From: Anaerolineales bacterium UBA5195
GTDB lineage: Bacteria > Chloroflexota > Anaerolineae > Anaerolineales > Villigracilaceae
Assembly (NCBI GenBank): GCA_002412925.1
Contig: DHVZ01000020.1
Span: 39,217-75,279, forward strand
Direction: 5' to 3'
Length of the DNA stretch: 36,063 nt
The first letter of the stretch is position 1, and each line of letters opens with the position of its first letter. The position numbers and the translations under genes are program-made. The notes under the pieces were generated by a model. It was not told the origin of the DNA. It saw only the letters and a list, made by a program, of their open reading frames with translations, and made no database searches. Of the stretch, positions 13,844-21,695 are shown one piece after another.

Positions 13844-14314
13844 ATGAGCGAAACCAAGCGTATCACGCGTACCTGCACCATCAATGAACTAAACCCGATA
13901 CTGAGCAGCGCCATCCGTGCGCATATCAAACAGTATCAATTGGGCGAGATTGAGCCCAGTATTTTGATGTGTTGCGAGACCACTTCCGTGCAACAGAAGA
14001 AGGGCTTTTTCGGAGGTTCTGAAAACGCCATCTCGGCCGCAATCGTTACCCCGCAATGGCTGATCTGGGCCGAAAGTCACAGCAACAAAATCGCAGAAGT
14101 TAACTCTGCCTTGCTGAGTCATATCGAGGTCCACGACTATGCCGCAACTGCCATGGGTACTATCGCTCCTGATACTGGAATGAACATTAACGGGCGTTAC
14201 ACCGACGCTGTCAAAACCGGGCAAGCCTTCATTGGCCTCGGCGCCGATGAAGGCGGGGGTCACTTCCGCCAGGTATTACGCGAGACCATGGCTAAGGTCG
14301 AAACAGACAATTAG
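13844..14314 (+). CDS. Conserved-looking hypothetical protein
   Basis: The 156-residue soluble protein starts at ATG 13844, with AAGGAG six bases upstream. The frame is open for 48 more codons upstream, but those codons span the promoter. Visible segments are TRTCTINELNPILSSAIRAHIKQYQLGE, ILMCCETTSVQQKKGFFGG, and ISAAIVTPQWLIWAES, which has the look of an alternating beta-strand PH-like fold. There is no signal peptide or membrane helix. The C-terminus is helical (FRQVLRETMAKVE). I do not recognise the family. It stands alone between its own promoter and a hairpin terminator. Confidence 0.6.
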   Translation: MSETKRITRTCTINELNPILSSAIRAHIKQYQLGEIEPSILMCCETTSVQQKKGFFGGSENAISAAIVTPQWLIWAESHSNKIAEVNSALLSHIEVHDYAATAMGTIAPDTGMNINGRYTDAVKTGQAFIGLGADEGGGHFRQVLRETMAKVETDN

Positions 14315-14348
14315 CTGACGCCCACAATTCCAGCAAAACAAAGTCAAC

Positions 14349-14382
14349 CGAATGTCCTCAGATTTTTTTCTGGGGACGTTCG
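14349..14382 (+). terminator. Hairpin terminator after the hypothetical gene
   Basis: CGAATGTCCTCAG (14349-14361) pairs with CTGGGGACGTTCG (14370-14382) with two G-U pairs around an A/T loop. The following tract is only partly T-rich. Confidence 0.55.
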
Positions 14383-14551
14383 ATTTCAAGTTTTCACTGC
14401 CTGCCGGGTTTTTATGGTGAGTGCCTGCGGGAATTAATATTTTCCAATTTTTTCTACGTATGATAGAATAAATTAGATATTTCTTGTGCGATTTAGATTG
14501 ACATAAAAGTAACAGTTCTGATGTGCGGGTTATCCATGCGAGGACTTCAAC

Positions 14552-14974
14552 ATGAAAAAACGCCTGGTTGAGATTCTTATCTTTCTCTTTACTGTCATCT
14601 TTATGGGAGTATTAGGGGGGCTATATTCCCTGATTTTTGCCGGTATGGCAGGCGGAACCGCGCTGAGTCTGGCTCCCAAATTTAGTTTTGAACTGGTGGG
14701 AAGATATGTCTGCCCAGAAGATGCCAAACTCCAATACGATAACGGGCAGAACGGCACACCCGGCAACGCCTCGACAGTCAACTGCATCAACCAGGATGGA
14801 ACAATCATTCAGGGGATGAAACCCCGGGCGATTTCATCAGTGATCAACATGTATTTCCTGCTGTGTTTCATTCCTACTTATCTTCCCGGGGCAATCCTGT
14901 TATGGATTTTCCTGAACAGGAAGTTTTCCGCGATTTTCGATGAAAGCCCGGTTTCCACGGATGATGAAGAATAA
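14552..14974 (+). CDS. Two-helix membrane protein, unknown function
   Basis: The 140-residue protein has an N-terminal hydrophobic helix (EILIFLFTVIFMGVLGGLYSLIFAGMAGG, about 8-36). A middle segment of about 60 residues, probably outside the membrane, holds two cysteines (C54 and C78) that could form a disulfide. A second hydrophobic segment follows (NMYFLLCFIPTYLPGAILLWIFL, about 99-121), then a short acidic tail. GAGGA lies before the ATG. No family is recognised. TTGACA at 14498-14503 may be its -35 box, but no good -10 follows at the right distance. Confidence 0.6.
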   Translation: MKKRLVEILIFLFTVIFMGVLGGLYSLIFAGMAGGTALSLAPKFSFELVGRYVCPEDAKLQYDNGQNGTPGNASTVNCINQDGTIIQGMKPRAISSVINMYFLLCFIPTYLPGAILLWIFLNRKFSAIFDESPVSTDDEE

Positions 14975-15045
14975 GGCGCGTGTGCCTGATCAATGTCTGG
15001 TGTCCAGATCAGTTTTCCAAAGACAAGATTCAAATGAAACCTACT

Positions 15046-15074
15046 CCCGGCTTTCTTGATTTCGCCGGGCTTTT
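15046..15074 (+). terminator. Terminator after the two-helix membrane protein
   Basis: CCCGGC (15046-15051) pairs with GCCGGG (15064-15069), then CTTTT follows. It separates the membrane protein from the SH3-type lipoprotein gene. Confidence 0.7.
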
Positions 15075-15203
15075 CATTAAAAGACGATAAAAATTTGGGG
15101 CCCCAGGATTATTCTGTGAAGAGTATCGCATTTTGCGAGCCTTACCACGGTGACTTCCAAAGAGCCAGAAATCTTCTTTTATCAGCGAGGATACAAAAAG
15201 ACC

Positions 15204-16028
15204 GTGAAATGCTCATATTTATCGGTAAGTTTGATTGGAATAATTCTCTCCGCCTGCAGCCTGGCTGTAGTTCAGCCCAATCCCATATCCGAAGCCGAGT
15301 CCCGTGTTACGAAAGTTCCACCTACCCTGGCATCCTTGCCCACACCTATCAGGACAGCGACTCTCACTCCCGAACCAACAGCCACGCCCACGGAAACCCC
15401 GGCTTCCTCCGAAACACCCAGCGTCACACCAACCGAAGAACCGACAATCACTTCCAGCCCCACCCATGCCATCCTGCGTGGGATTGTCATCCCTGACAAA
15501 GTGAGTTGTCGCTATGGCCCCGGGGCAATGTATCTCTACCTGTATGGCATGGTCAAAGGCGCCAGACAGGAAATTGTTGGCCGCACCGATACCGGCAAAT
15601 GGCTGCTCACCCGCGCCCGCGGCGATAAAACTGTCTGCTGGGTCAAAGCCGATTTGATGGCCATTCAAGGAGATGTGATGGGTGTCGAGATGGTTTACCC
15701 CGACAAATACAAACTACCGGTCTCACCTTATTACGCGCCGCTGACCGGCGTCAACGCCCAGCGGAAAGGCAACGAAGTTGTCATCTCCTGGAATGCAATA
15801 ACCCTGCGCGCTGGTGATTCGGAAAGCCCCAACAGCCCGCTCTATGTGGCCGAGACCTGGGTTTGCCAGAATGGACAGCTCGTCTTTACCCCCATCGGCG
15901 CCTACACCAACATCGTCAACGTGGCCGATGAAACCGGCTGTGTTCAGCCTTCCCACGGGCGCGTCTACCTGGCCGAAAAACACGGTTATGCCGGGCCTAG
16001 TGAAATCCCCTGGCCGCCGGCAGAATGA
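15204..16028 (+). CDS. SH3b-like secreted lipoprotein with Pro/Thr-rich linker
   Basis: GTG 15204 gives an 18-residue lipoprotein signal peptide ending in the lipobox LSAC, with GAGG 13 bases upstream; an alternative GTG lies in frame at 15150. The mature protein has a long Pro/Thr/Ser-rich spacer (about residues 35-85, with repeats such as TPEPTATPTETP), typical of exported surface proteins. A bacterial SH3-like domain follows (SCRYGPGAMYLYLYGMVKGARQEIVGRTDTGKWLL ... VCWVKADL), then a domain of about 90 residues with several Cys and Trp (VISWNAITL, YVAETWVCQNG). It is likely anchored on the outer face of the membrane. SH3b domains commonly bind cell-wall material; no specific ligand can be named. 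Confidence 0.75.
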   Translation: MKCSYLSVSLIGIILSACSLAVVQPNPISEAESRVTKVPPTLASLPTPIRTATLTPEPTATPTETPASSETPSVTPTEEPTITSSPTHAILRGIVIPDKVSCRYGPGAMYLYLYGMVKGARQEIVGRTDTGKWLLTRARGDKTVCWVKADLMAIQGDVMGVEMVYPDKYKLPVSPYYAPLTGVNAQRKGNEVVISWNAITLRAGDSESPNSPLYVAETWVCQNGQLVFTPIGAYTNIVNVADETGCVQPSHGRVYLAEKHGYAGPSEIPWPPAE

Positions 16029-16076
16029 TGCACACGCCCAGCGATATGCTATTACGCCACCGCAGGATACAAGCAC

Positions 16077-16781
16077 ATGAAATCCAGCGTTGAACAAATC
16101 CGTGCGCGCTTTGACCAGGATGTGGAACGTTTCTCGAACCTGGAAAGCGGCCACTCCGCGGCAGTTGACTCGCCGCTGGCGATGGACTTGATCACGCGCG
16201 CGGCGGCGGCCACCAGCCCACATGCGACCCAGGTCCTGGATCTTGGCTGCGGCGCGGGGAATTACACGCTCAAGCTGCTCCAGTTGCTACCCAATCTCAA
16301 CGTGACCCTGGTCGATTTAAGCCAGCCAATGCTCGAGCGCGCCGTTCAGCGCATCCGCCCAGCCACCTTGGGCCAGGTGACAACCTTCCAGGCAGATATC
16401 CGTGTGTTGGAATTGGGCGAGGCCCGCTTCGATATCATCCTGGCGGCGGCAGTTTTCCATCACCTGCGCGGCGCTGACGAATGGCGCGGGGTCTTCTCGA
16501 AATGCTATACTGCCCTGTGCCCCAGCGGCTCATTGTGGATCTTTGACATGCTCGAACATTCCGTCCCGGCGATCCAGGCGCTGATGTGGGAACGTTATGG
16601 CGAATACCTGGTTGAACTGAAAGACAAGCAATATCGGGAACATGTTTTTGGCTATATCGAGCAGGAAGACACCCCGCGTCCGCTCACCTTCCAGATTGAC
16701 CTGCTGCGCGAGGCCGGCTTTCGGGAAGTGGAAATCTTGCACAAGAACAGCGTTTTCGCCGCTTTTGGGGCGATTAAGTAG
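16077..16781 (+). CDS. Class I SAM-dependent methyltransferase
   Basis: The 234-residue protein has the SAM-binding motif VLDLGCGAGNYTLKLL near residue 53, the acidic strand end TLVDLSQPMLERA, FQADIRVLEL, and the post-motif AAAVFHHLRGADEWRGVF, which resembles Methyltransf_25/12 and CmoA-like enzymes. LWIFDMLEH takes the place of the usual ...I.D. motif. It is followed after 27 bases by an aminotransferase on the same strand, and the two may form an operon. The substrate is unknown; a small metabolite or tRNA base are both possible. Confidence 0.75.
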   Translation: MKSSVEQIRARFDQDVERFSNLESGHSAAVDSPLAMDLITRAAAATSPHATQVLDLGCGAGNYTLKLLQLLPNLNVTLVDLSQPMLERAVQRIRPATLGQVTTFQADIRVLELGEARFDIILAAAVFHHLRGADEWRGVFSKCYTALCPSGSLWIFDMLEHSVPAIQALMWERYGEYLVELKDKQYREHVFGYIEQEDTPRPLTFQIDLLREAGFREVEILHKNSVFAAFGAIK

Positions 16782-16808
16782 GGGCAACCCATCATAGAGG
16801 AGGAACTG

Positions 16809-17933
16809 ATGAAATACCGTAGAATGCCAATTGAAATCGAATCACCCGAACAGTTCGGCTATGGCAACATCCGCTGCAACCTGACGGAAAGCTCCGTTTC
16901 GGACATGCCGCTCTCCGAACTGGATTTGGATTTAAGCGCACTGGTGCTGGCTTATACTGACCACCTGGGGAAGCCCGAACTGCGCGAACTGCTCGCCGCT
17001 GATGGAAAAGGCATCTCTCCAAATGACGTAACCGTGACACAAAGCGCGGCGGCGGCGCTCTTCATCGTTGCCACCTCGCTATTGGAAAAATCTGACCATC
17101 TCGTTGTGATACACCCGAACTATGCCACCAATCTCGAAACCCCGCGCGCCATCGGCTGCGATGTCGCTTTTCTGAGCCTGTCTTTCGAGGACGGCTTCCG
17201 TTTTGACATCGACAAGCTGGCGGCGTTGGTCAAGCCGGAAACGAAGCTGATCAGCCTGACCACGCCACATAACCCGACCGGGACGACTCTCACCAAAAAC
17301 GACCTGCGCGCCGCCGCGGATTTAGCCGAAGCCCACGGCTGCTACCTGCTGGTCGATGAGACTTACCGCGAAATGAATTTCGCCGGGCCAACGCCGCTGG
17401 CGGCCAGTCTCAGCCCGCGCTGTATCAGCGTGGCATCGATGTCCAAGTCGTATGGCCTGCCGGGCATCCGCATCGGCTGGATCATCACGCAGAACAAAGA
17501 ACTGCAAGAAACTTTCCTGGCCGCCAAAGAACAGATATTTATCTGCAACTCGATCATCGATGAAGAAATCGCCTATCAGGCGCTCTCCCGCAAAGCGGAG
17601 ATTTTGCCGCCCATCCTGGAACGCAACCGGCGCGGCTTCGAAATGGTCAAACAGTGGATCGAAGGCCAGGAGATTTTCGAATGGGTCCAGCCTTCGGGCG
17701 GGGTGGTTTGTTTCCCGCGGATCAAGCCGGAGCGCGGCGTAGACGTGGAGGCTTTTTACCGGATCCTGAACGACAAATACAAGACTTTCGTCGGCCCCGG
17801 CCACTGGTTTGGGATGGATCGCCATTTCATGCGCGTCGGTTACGGCTGGCCGACCGCCAGCGAACTGGAAGAAGGTTTGCAGAACCTGTCCCTGGCAGCG
17901 GAAGAAGCCAGGGCTGGCAGGAGGGTTGAGTAG
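16809..17933 (+). CDS. PLP-dependent class I/II aminotransferase
   Basis: The 374-residue fold-type I enzyme shows TTPHNPTGTTL near 155, the PLP ring-binding Asp in LLVDETYREM near residue 182, and the Schiff-base Lys in SMSKSYGLPGIRIGW near residue 213. R-x-G-Y at the C-terminus (MRVGYGWP) carries the carboxylate-binding Arg. N-terminal NLTESSVSDMPL matches the alpha-family. It transfers an amino group between an amino acid and a 2-oxo acid; specificity cannot be set. It resembles the group containing capreomycidine synthase-like enzymes. GAGGAGG lies before the ATG at 16809. Confidence 0.82.
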   Translation: MKYRRMPIEIESPEQFGYGNIRCNLTESSVSDMPLSELDLDLSALVLAYTDHLGKPELRELLAADGKGISPNDVTVTQSAAAALFIVATSLLEKSDHLVVIHPNYATNLETPRAIGCDVAFLSLSFEDGFRFDIDKLAALVKPETKLISLTTPHNPTGTTLTKNDLRAAADLAEAHGCYLLVDETYREMNFAGPTPLAASLSPRCISVASMSKSYGLPGIRIGWIITQNKELQETFLAAKEQIFICNSIIDEEIAYQALSRKAEILPPILERNRRGFEMVKQWIEGQEIFEWVQPSGGVVCFPRIKPERGVDVEAFYRILNDKYKTFVGPGHWFGMDRHFMRVGYGWPTASELEEGLQNLSLAAEEARAGRRVE

Positions 17934-18200
17934 GCGGTGCTTTCCCGCCGTATCCTTGCATCGCACTGCGTTCCCTGGCACCGCCCGCCAGGGCAGGTGT
18001 GGTACAGCGCGGGTGTCGAAACCCGGAGAAGCGCCCTCTCGTTGTAAGAAGGGGTTGCTTCGCTCGCTGAGAACCGCTCGCAACGACACGATTCCGCCTC
18101 CCCGTCTCAGGACGAGGAGGTTTGATTTAACAAGAAGCAGGCACCGGGAGAGGGGGGCTGGCGCGAGAACCCCCATCAAAAATCAAACTCGGCTGTCGAA
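17934..18200. other. Gene-free spacer with repeat remnants and a terminator-like hairpin
   Basis: No convincing gene is present. Bases 18048-18087, read on the minus strand, contain GTTGCGAGCGG..CGAGCGAAGCAA, the wording of a widespread REP-type palindrome. CCTCCCCGTC (18097-18106) pairs with GACGAGGAGG (18111-18120) with one mismatch, followed by TTTGATTT, and could end the aminotransferase transcript. TTTGATTT (18121-18128) also recurs as AAATCAAA near 18180, bracketing a GC-rich stretch. Confidence 0.5.
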
Positions 18201-18218
18201 TTGTGACCAAAGTCACAA
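18201..18218. promoter_or_regulatory. CRP/FNR-superfamily operator upstream of nrfHA
   Basis: TTGTGAC-CAAA-GTCACAA is a perfect inverted repeat containing TGTGA-N6-TCACA, the CRP-type half-sites and spacing; as I recall, HcpR sites are of the same kind. Its centre (18209.5) lies 29.5 bases before a TAATAT -10 box (18239-18244), exactly the geometry of a class II activator site at -41.5. The Crp/Fnr protein at 20883-21581 carries the R-E-xxx-R recognition residues that read this half-site. Confidence 0.82.
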
Positions 18219-18238
18219 CGCATTTGACAGATAATGGA

Positions 18239-18264
18239 TAATATTAGTATGAGATTAATCTCAT
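18239..18264 (+). promoter_or_regulatory. nrfHA -10 box and start-site palindrome
   Basis: TAATAT (18239-18244) is the proposed -10 element of an activator-dependent promoter, with the start expected near 18251. Across that start lies the perfect 16-bp palindrome ATGAGATTAATCTCAT (18249-18264). It could bind a repressor or fold at the 5' end of the transcript. Confidence 0.6.
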
Positions 18265-18294
18265 CCGCAGGACCATGTCCGCAAAGGGTGTTTT

Positions 18295-18780
18295 ATGAAT
18301 AAATTTCTTCTGATTGGTATATTGGCTCTGGTGATTGCGCTGGGCACGTTTGTTTTCGTAGCCGAGCCACTATCGTATATGGGCACGGAGGCGACCACCT
18401 GTAACAACTGTCACGTGATGGACACGGCCTACGAGAATTGGTATCATGCGCCGCACGAAAAAGTGACCGAATGCGTCGATTGCCACTTGCCGCACGATAA
18501 CCTGGTCAATTACTGGTTCCAAAAAGGCAAGACCGGCATGCATGATGTCTACTATTTCAGCACTGGGCAGACGCCGGAACTGATTCGCGCCAAGCCCGAA
18601 GCTCAGGCCATCATCCAGGGAAACTGCGTCCGCTGCCACGCAGACACGGTTGAAACGATCATGATGGGTCCGCAGGCTTTTGAGCGTCACTGTTGGGACT
18701 GCCATCGTTCTGTGTCGCACGGTCAGCGCGGCGTGGGCATCAGCACTTATCAAGACTCTGTGATTTACCCGGTAAAGTAG
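18295..18780 (+). CDS. nrfH: Cytochrome c nitrite reductase membrane subunit NrfH
   Basis: NrfH passes electrons from menaquinol to NrfA at the outer face of the membrane. The 161-residue protein has one N-terminal helix (residues 4-23) and four CXXCH heme sites at 36-40, 60-64, 111-115 and 133-137. The first is followed by Met (CNNCHVM), as in NrfH of the NapC/NirT family, where a Met near heme 1 serves as ligand. The C-terminal HRSVSHGQRG is also typical. AAAGGG lies before the ATG. It is the first gene of the nrfHA unit, behind a CRP-type operator. A terminator-like hairpin separates it from nrfA. Confidence 0.95.
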   Translation: MNKFLLIGILALVIALGTFVFVAEPLSYMGTEATTCNNCHVMDTAYENWYHAPHEKVTECVDCHLPHDNLVNYWFQKGKTGMHDVYYFSTGQTPELIRAKPEAQAIIQGNCVRCHADTVETIMMGPQAFERHCWDCHRSVSHGQRGVGISTYQDSVIYPVK

Positions 18781-18806
18781 CTTGGGCTTTTCGCCCAAGA
18801 TTTTTC
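18781..18806 (+). terminator. Terminator-like hairpin between nrfH and nrfA
   Basis: CTTGGGC (18781-18787) and GCCCAAG (18793-18799) form a 7-bp stem with a five-base loop, followed by ATTTTTCC. It begins directly after the nrfH stop. Partial termination would lower nrfA relative to nrfH, or it may protect the 3' end of the nrfH message. Confidence 0.65.
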
Positions 18807-18859
18807 CAAATTCGATAAATTCGTGGAATTCGATGCAAATCTCTTGAAGGAGAACAACC

Positions 18860-20194
18860 ATGAAAAAATACACCACAATTATTCTGGTCGGCATCATCCT
18901 TGTGCTGGCGGCTGTGCTAACCGGCACGCTGGTCTTCCTGAAGAACCAGCCGCCGCAGGAACGCGCCATCGCACCGATTGTCGAGATCCAACCGCTGGAG
19001 CCGGATTCATCCAAGTGGGGCGTGAACTTCCCGAATCAGTGGAGCACCCTCCAAAAAACCGAAACCAACAACCTCGATACCACTTACGGCGGCTCGTCCA
19101 AGTTCTCACACCTCGTCCGCGACCCGCGCCAGGTGATTCTTTTTACGGGCTACCCGTTCAGCATCGAATACAACGATGACCGCGGTCACGCCAACGCTGT
19201 TAAGGATGTCAACGAGATCAAACGAGTCGACGAAAAAACCCCGGCCACCTGCTACTCCTGCAAATCATCGAACAACCCGGGGCTGTGGGCCGAGATGGGC
19301 ATGGAAGCCTATGATGCCATGCTCTTCAGCGAGATGAAACCCAAAATCCAGAACGCCATTGGCTGCGCCAACTGTCACGAAGCCGGGACGCTGCGTCTGA
19401 TTGTGACCAACCCGGCGCTCGAAAACGCGCTCAAGGCTCAGGGCAAAGACTGGAAAACCTTCACCCGCCAGGAAATGCGGACTGTCGTTTGCGCCAACTG
19501 CCATGTTGAATACTACTTTGCAGGCGAGAAGAAATTCCTGACCTTCCCCTGGGAAAAAGGCACGCGGGTCGAGAACATGATCGAGTACTATGATGAACTC
19601 GGTTTCAAAGATTGGGAGTATCCCGAGACCAAAACCCCTGCGCTCAAGGCCCAGCATCCCGAATATGAGATGTACACCGCCGAGAGTACGCACTTCAAAG
19701 CGGGTGTCGCCTGCGCCGACTGCCACATGCCTTACATTCGCGAAGGCGCGGCCAAATTCTCCACCCATGATGTTCACAGCCCGCTGCTGAACCCTGAACA
19801 AGCCTGCGGCCAGTGCCACACCGATGTGAAATATGTCACCGGGCGCGTCGCCGAAATCCAGGATCAGGTTTACAAAACCAAAATCGCGACCGAAGACGCC
19901 CTGGTGGATGCGATTGCCGCCCTGAAGCTGGCAACTGCCAACCCGGCCAGCGATGCCGCCCTGCTCGACGAAGCCCGCCAACTGCACCGCAAGGCCCAAT
20001 TCATGTGGGATTTCGTCTCTGCTGAAAACAGCATGGGCTTCCACAACCCCGAATATATCCTGAAAATCCTAGCCGATTCCACCAACCTGGCCCGCCAGGC
20101 GCAGATGAAGGCCTCGCAGGCTGCCGGAGACCCGGCTCTTTTAGCCGTTGGCCTCTACGACGCAATGGATCCCAAGCCCGAACCGGCCAAGTAG
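18860..20194 (+). CDS. nrfA: Pentaheme ammonia-forming cytochrome c nitrite reductase NrfA
   Basis: NrfA reduces nitrite to ammonium with six electrons outside the cytoplasmic membrane. The 444-residue protein has an N-terminal membrane segment (7-27). The active-site heme motif is CYSCK (131-135, lysine-ligated) and four CXXCH sites lie at 169-173, 211-215, 285-289 and 316-320. CANCHVEYYF (211-220) contains the calcium-site and catalytic-Tyr region, and AQHPEYE (H266) holds the active-site His. KFSTHDVHSPL supplies distal heme ligands. GAAGGAG precedes the ATG. With NrfH it forms the complete DNRA enzyme. Anaerobic or nitrosative control through the upstream CRP-type site is inferred. Confidence 0.97.
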   Translation: MKKYTTIILVGIILVLAAVLTGTLVFLKNQPPQERAIAPIVEIQPLEPDSSKWGVNFPNQWSTLQKTETNNLDTTYGGSSKFSHLVRDPRQVILFTGYPFSIEYNDDRGHANAVKDVNEIKRVDEKTPATCYSCKSSNNPGLWAEMGMEAYDAMLFSEMKPKIQNAIGCANCHEAGTLRLIVTNPALENALKAQGKDWKTFTRQEMRTVVCANCHVEYYFAGEKKFLTFPWEKGTRVENMIEYYDELGFKDWEYPETKTPALKAQHPEYEMYTAESTHFKAGVACADCHMPYIREGAAKFSTHDVHSPLLNPEQACGQCHTDVKYVTGRVAEIQDQVYKTKIATEDALVDAIAALKLATANPASDAALLDEARQLHRKAQFMWDFVSAENSMGFHNPEYILKILADSTNLARQAQMKASQAAGDPALLAVGLYDAMDPKPEPAK

Positions 20195-20213
20195 CAGGTC
20201 TGCCCTCACCCCC

Positions 20214-20274
20214 AGCCCCTCTCCCCGGTGGTCGAGTAGTGAACGTATCGAGACCAGGGAGAGGGGCTTTTTTA
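20214..20274 (+). terminator. nrfA terminator built from a dispersed palindromic repeat
   Basis: AGCCCCTCTCCC (20214-20225) and its perfect complement (20257-20268) form a 12-bp stem followed by seven T. The left side reads CCCTCACCCCCAGCCCCTCTCCC. The same repeat wording appears inside the M20 peptidase gene at 33173-33220. The loop carries another small inverted repeat, TCGAG..TATCGAGACC. Confidence 0.85.
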
Positions 20275-20302
20275 TTTCAATGTCCCGTTTCAGCAGGAGA
20301 AC

Positions 20303-20331
20303 TTGACAAAAGTCATTTCCGTCTGTAAAGT
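20303..20331 (+). promoter_or_regulatory. Promoter of the DUF6174-like lipoprotein gene
   Basis: TTGACA (20303-20308) and TAAAGT (20326-20331) are spaced by 17 bases. The -35 box overlaps the small inverted repeat TGAC-AAAA-GTCA, which loosely recalls an FNR-type site; this is weak evidence of regulation. Confidence 0.6.
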
Positions 20332-20354
20332 GGAATCAAGCGAAAGGAGGCAAT

Positions 20355-20798
20355 ATGTTCACCCGTCTGCGTTTGACCGTTTTCGTGCTTTTGCTGTTTC
20401 TGACGGCCTGCTCCAGCAAAACCGCACTGAGAGAGAATCAACAAAAATGGGCGGGGCAAAAGATCACCCATTATCGGTTTGAAGTGACCATCGGCTGTAA
20501 CTGCCCCTGGCGCAGCCTGATGCCACTTACAGTGGAAGTTAAGGATGGCGAAGTTATCACGATGACTGATAAAGACGGCCAACCCACACCGGCCAATTAC
20601 GCTGACACGTTTAATCAGGCCGCCAGCATTGAAAAGCTATTTACCATTCTCGATCAAGCGATTGGCTCCGCCAGCAAAGTCACTGTCGTATACAACCCTG
20701 ATTATGGCTATCCACAATCGATTGTCATCGATTATTCCAAACTGGTCTACGATGATGAAATCGGTTATTACGTCAAAAACTTCGAGGTAGTGAAGTAG
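20355..20798 (+). CDS. DUF6174-like lipoprotein
   Basis: The 147-residue protein begins with a lipoprotein signal peptide (MFTRLRLTVFVLLLFLTACSS, lipobox LTAC, lipidated C19). The mature part has the features of DUF6174: W-x6-YRFEVTIGCNCPW with a CxC, VEVKDGEVITM, LFTILDQAI, VVYNPDYGYPQSIVIDYSKLVYDDEIGYYV. The function is unknown. GAAAGGAGG precedes the ATG. It has its own promoter directly after the nrfA terminator. A role in the nrf system is not supported beyond proximity. Confidence 0.78.
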   Translation: MFTRLRLTVFVLLLFLTACSSKTALRENQQKWAGQKITHYRFEVTIGCNCPWRSLMPLTVEVKDGEVITMTDKDGQPTPANYADTFNQAASIEKLFTILDQAIGSASKVTVVYNPDYGYPQSIVIDYSKLVYDDEIGYYVKNFEVVK

Positions 20799-20832
20799 AT
20801 CGTGGACAGTGGGCAATAAGCCGTAAAACAAA

Positions 20833-20863
20833 ACGGTGGGCCGAGTCTCTCTCCGCTCACCGT
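20833..20863. terminator. Bidirectional terminator between the lipoprotein and crp-type genes
   Basis: ACGGTGGGC (20833-20841) pairs with GCTCACCGT (20855-20863), with one G-U pair. The flanks are A-rich before and T-rich after, which suits both converging genes. Confidence 0.55.
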
Positions 20864-20882
20864 CTATGGTTTGCTATCAAAT

Positions 20883-21581
20883 TCAATTCCAGGGTTGGAC
20901 CCACTGCTGGAGCACTTCCTTGTCCTTGACGATGATCTTGCGATTCTCAGCCTCGATCGCTCCGCTGCGTTCCAGTTCACGCAGGGAACGGGCCACCACC
21001 TCGCGGACGGTTCCCAGCCGGGCCGCCAGTTGGTCTTGGGTCCAGCGCATCCCGCCTGCGCCGCTCAATTCCTCTGCCGGGATTTCAGTCAGCAGGCGCG
21101 CCAGGCGGTTGGTCACCTGGTAAAAGGCCATTTCGCTGACCATCTGCACCAGGTGGCGCATCCGATTGGACAAGTTCTCGATCGTCTTGAGCATGAACTC
21201 GGGGTCTTTACGCATCAGGGCCTGGACCGCTTTCGCATCCACCACCCAGGCGGTGGTTTCCTCCAGCGCCTCCACGTTGACCGGGTTGGCGCCGCCGTCG
21301 AAAACGGGCACTTCATTGCAAGTTTCACCCTCCTGGAGCACGCGGAAGATGTGCTGGCGTCCGAGCGGGGAAATGCGGAAGAGTTTGACACTGCCCTTTT
21401 GAAGGATGTGCAGCCCGGCGCAGGCGTCGCCTTCCCAGAACAAGACTTCGCCGCGCTCGAACCGCCGCAGGGACATATTCACTGCCAGTTCCTGGAGTGA
21501 GATTTCACTCAATCCCTGGAAAAATGGGTTAACCGCCAGCGTTTTTAGTTTTTCAAGTTGGTTAATTTTGAGAGTCTGCAT
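20883..21581 (-). CDS. Crp/Fnr-family transcriptional regulator
   Basis: The 232-residue protein has a cyclic-nucleotide-type sensor domain (about 20-135: FERGEVLFWEGD, LHILQKGSVKLFRISPLGRQHIF), a long dimer helix, and a C-terminal HTH WTQDQLAARLGTVREVVARSL. Recognition-helix residues R193, E194 and R198 match CRP R180, E181 and R185, predicting TGTGA half-sites. That is exactly the half-site in front of nrfH. There is no N-terminal cysteine cluster, so it is not an oxygen-sensing FNR; cAMP, heme or another ligand is possible. HcpR, known to control nitrite and nitrosative-stress genes, is a candidate identity. No clear ribosome site is seen before ATG 21579-21581. Confidence 0.87.
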   Translation of the reverse strand: MQTLKINQLEKLKTLAVNPFFQGLSEISLQELAVNMSLRRFERGEVLFWEGDACAGLHILQKGSVKLFRISPLGRQHIFRVLQEGETCNEVPVFDGGANPVNVEALEETTAWVVDAKAVQALMRKDPEFMLKTIENLSNRMRHLVQMVSEMAFYQVTNRLARLLTEIPAEELSGAGGMRWTQDQLAARLGTVREVVARSLRELERSGAIEAENRKIIVKDKEVLQQWVQPWN

Positions 21582-21695
21582 AGCGGGGTTATTTTACCCT
21601 TGTTTAACGGGAAAAGAGCCCGGGGCGGTGGTTGCAACGCAGGCCTCCGCGTGTACCTGTTCGCAAAATCGGTCTGGACAACTATCAGTTTTTTC

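Noticed and set aside
17322..18179. 285-residue minus-strand frame across the aminotransferase end and the spacer
   Set aside because: Most of it is antisense to the aminotransferase; the rest covers repeat-like spacer without recognisable domains.
19265..20044. 259-residue minus-strand frame across nrfA
   Set aside because: It is the mirror of NrfA, whose five heme motifs and active-site residues are all intact.
20303..20316. TGAC-AAAA-GTCA as a second Crp/Fnr site
   Set aside because: It lacks the TGTGA half-site of the nrf operator and coincides with an ordinary TTGACA -35 box.
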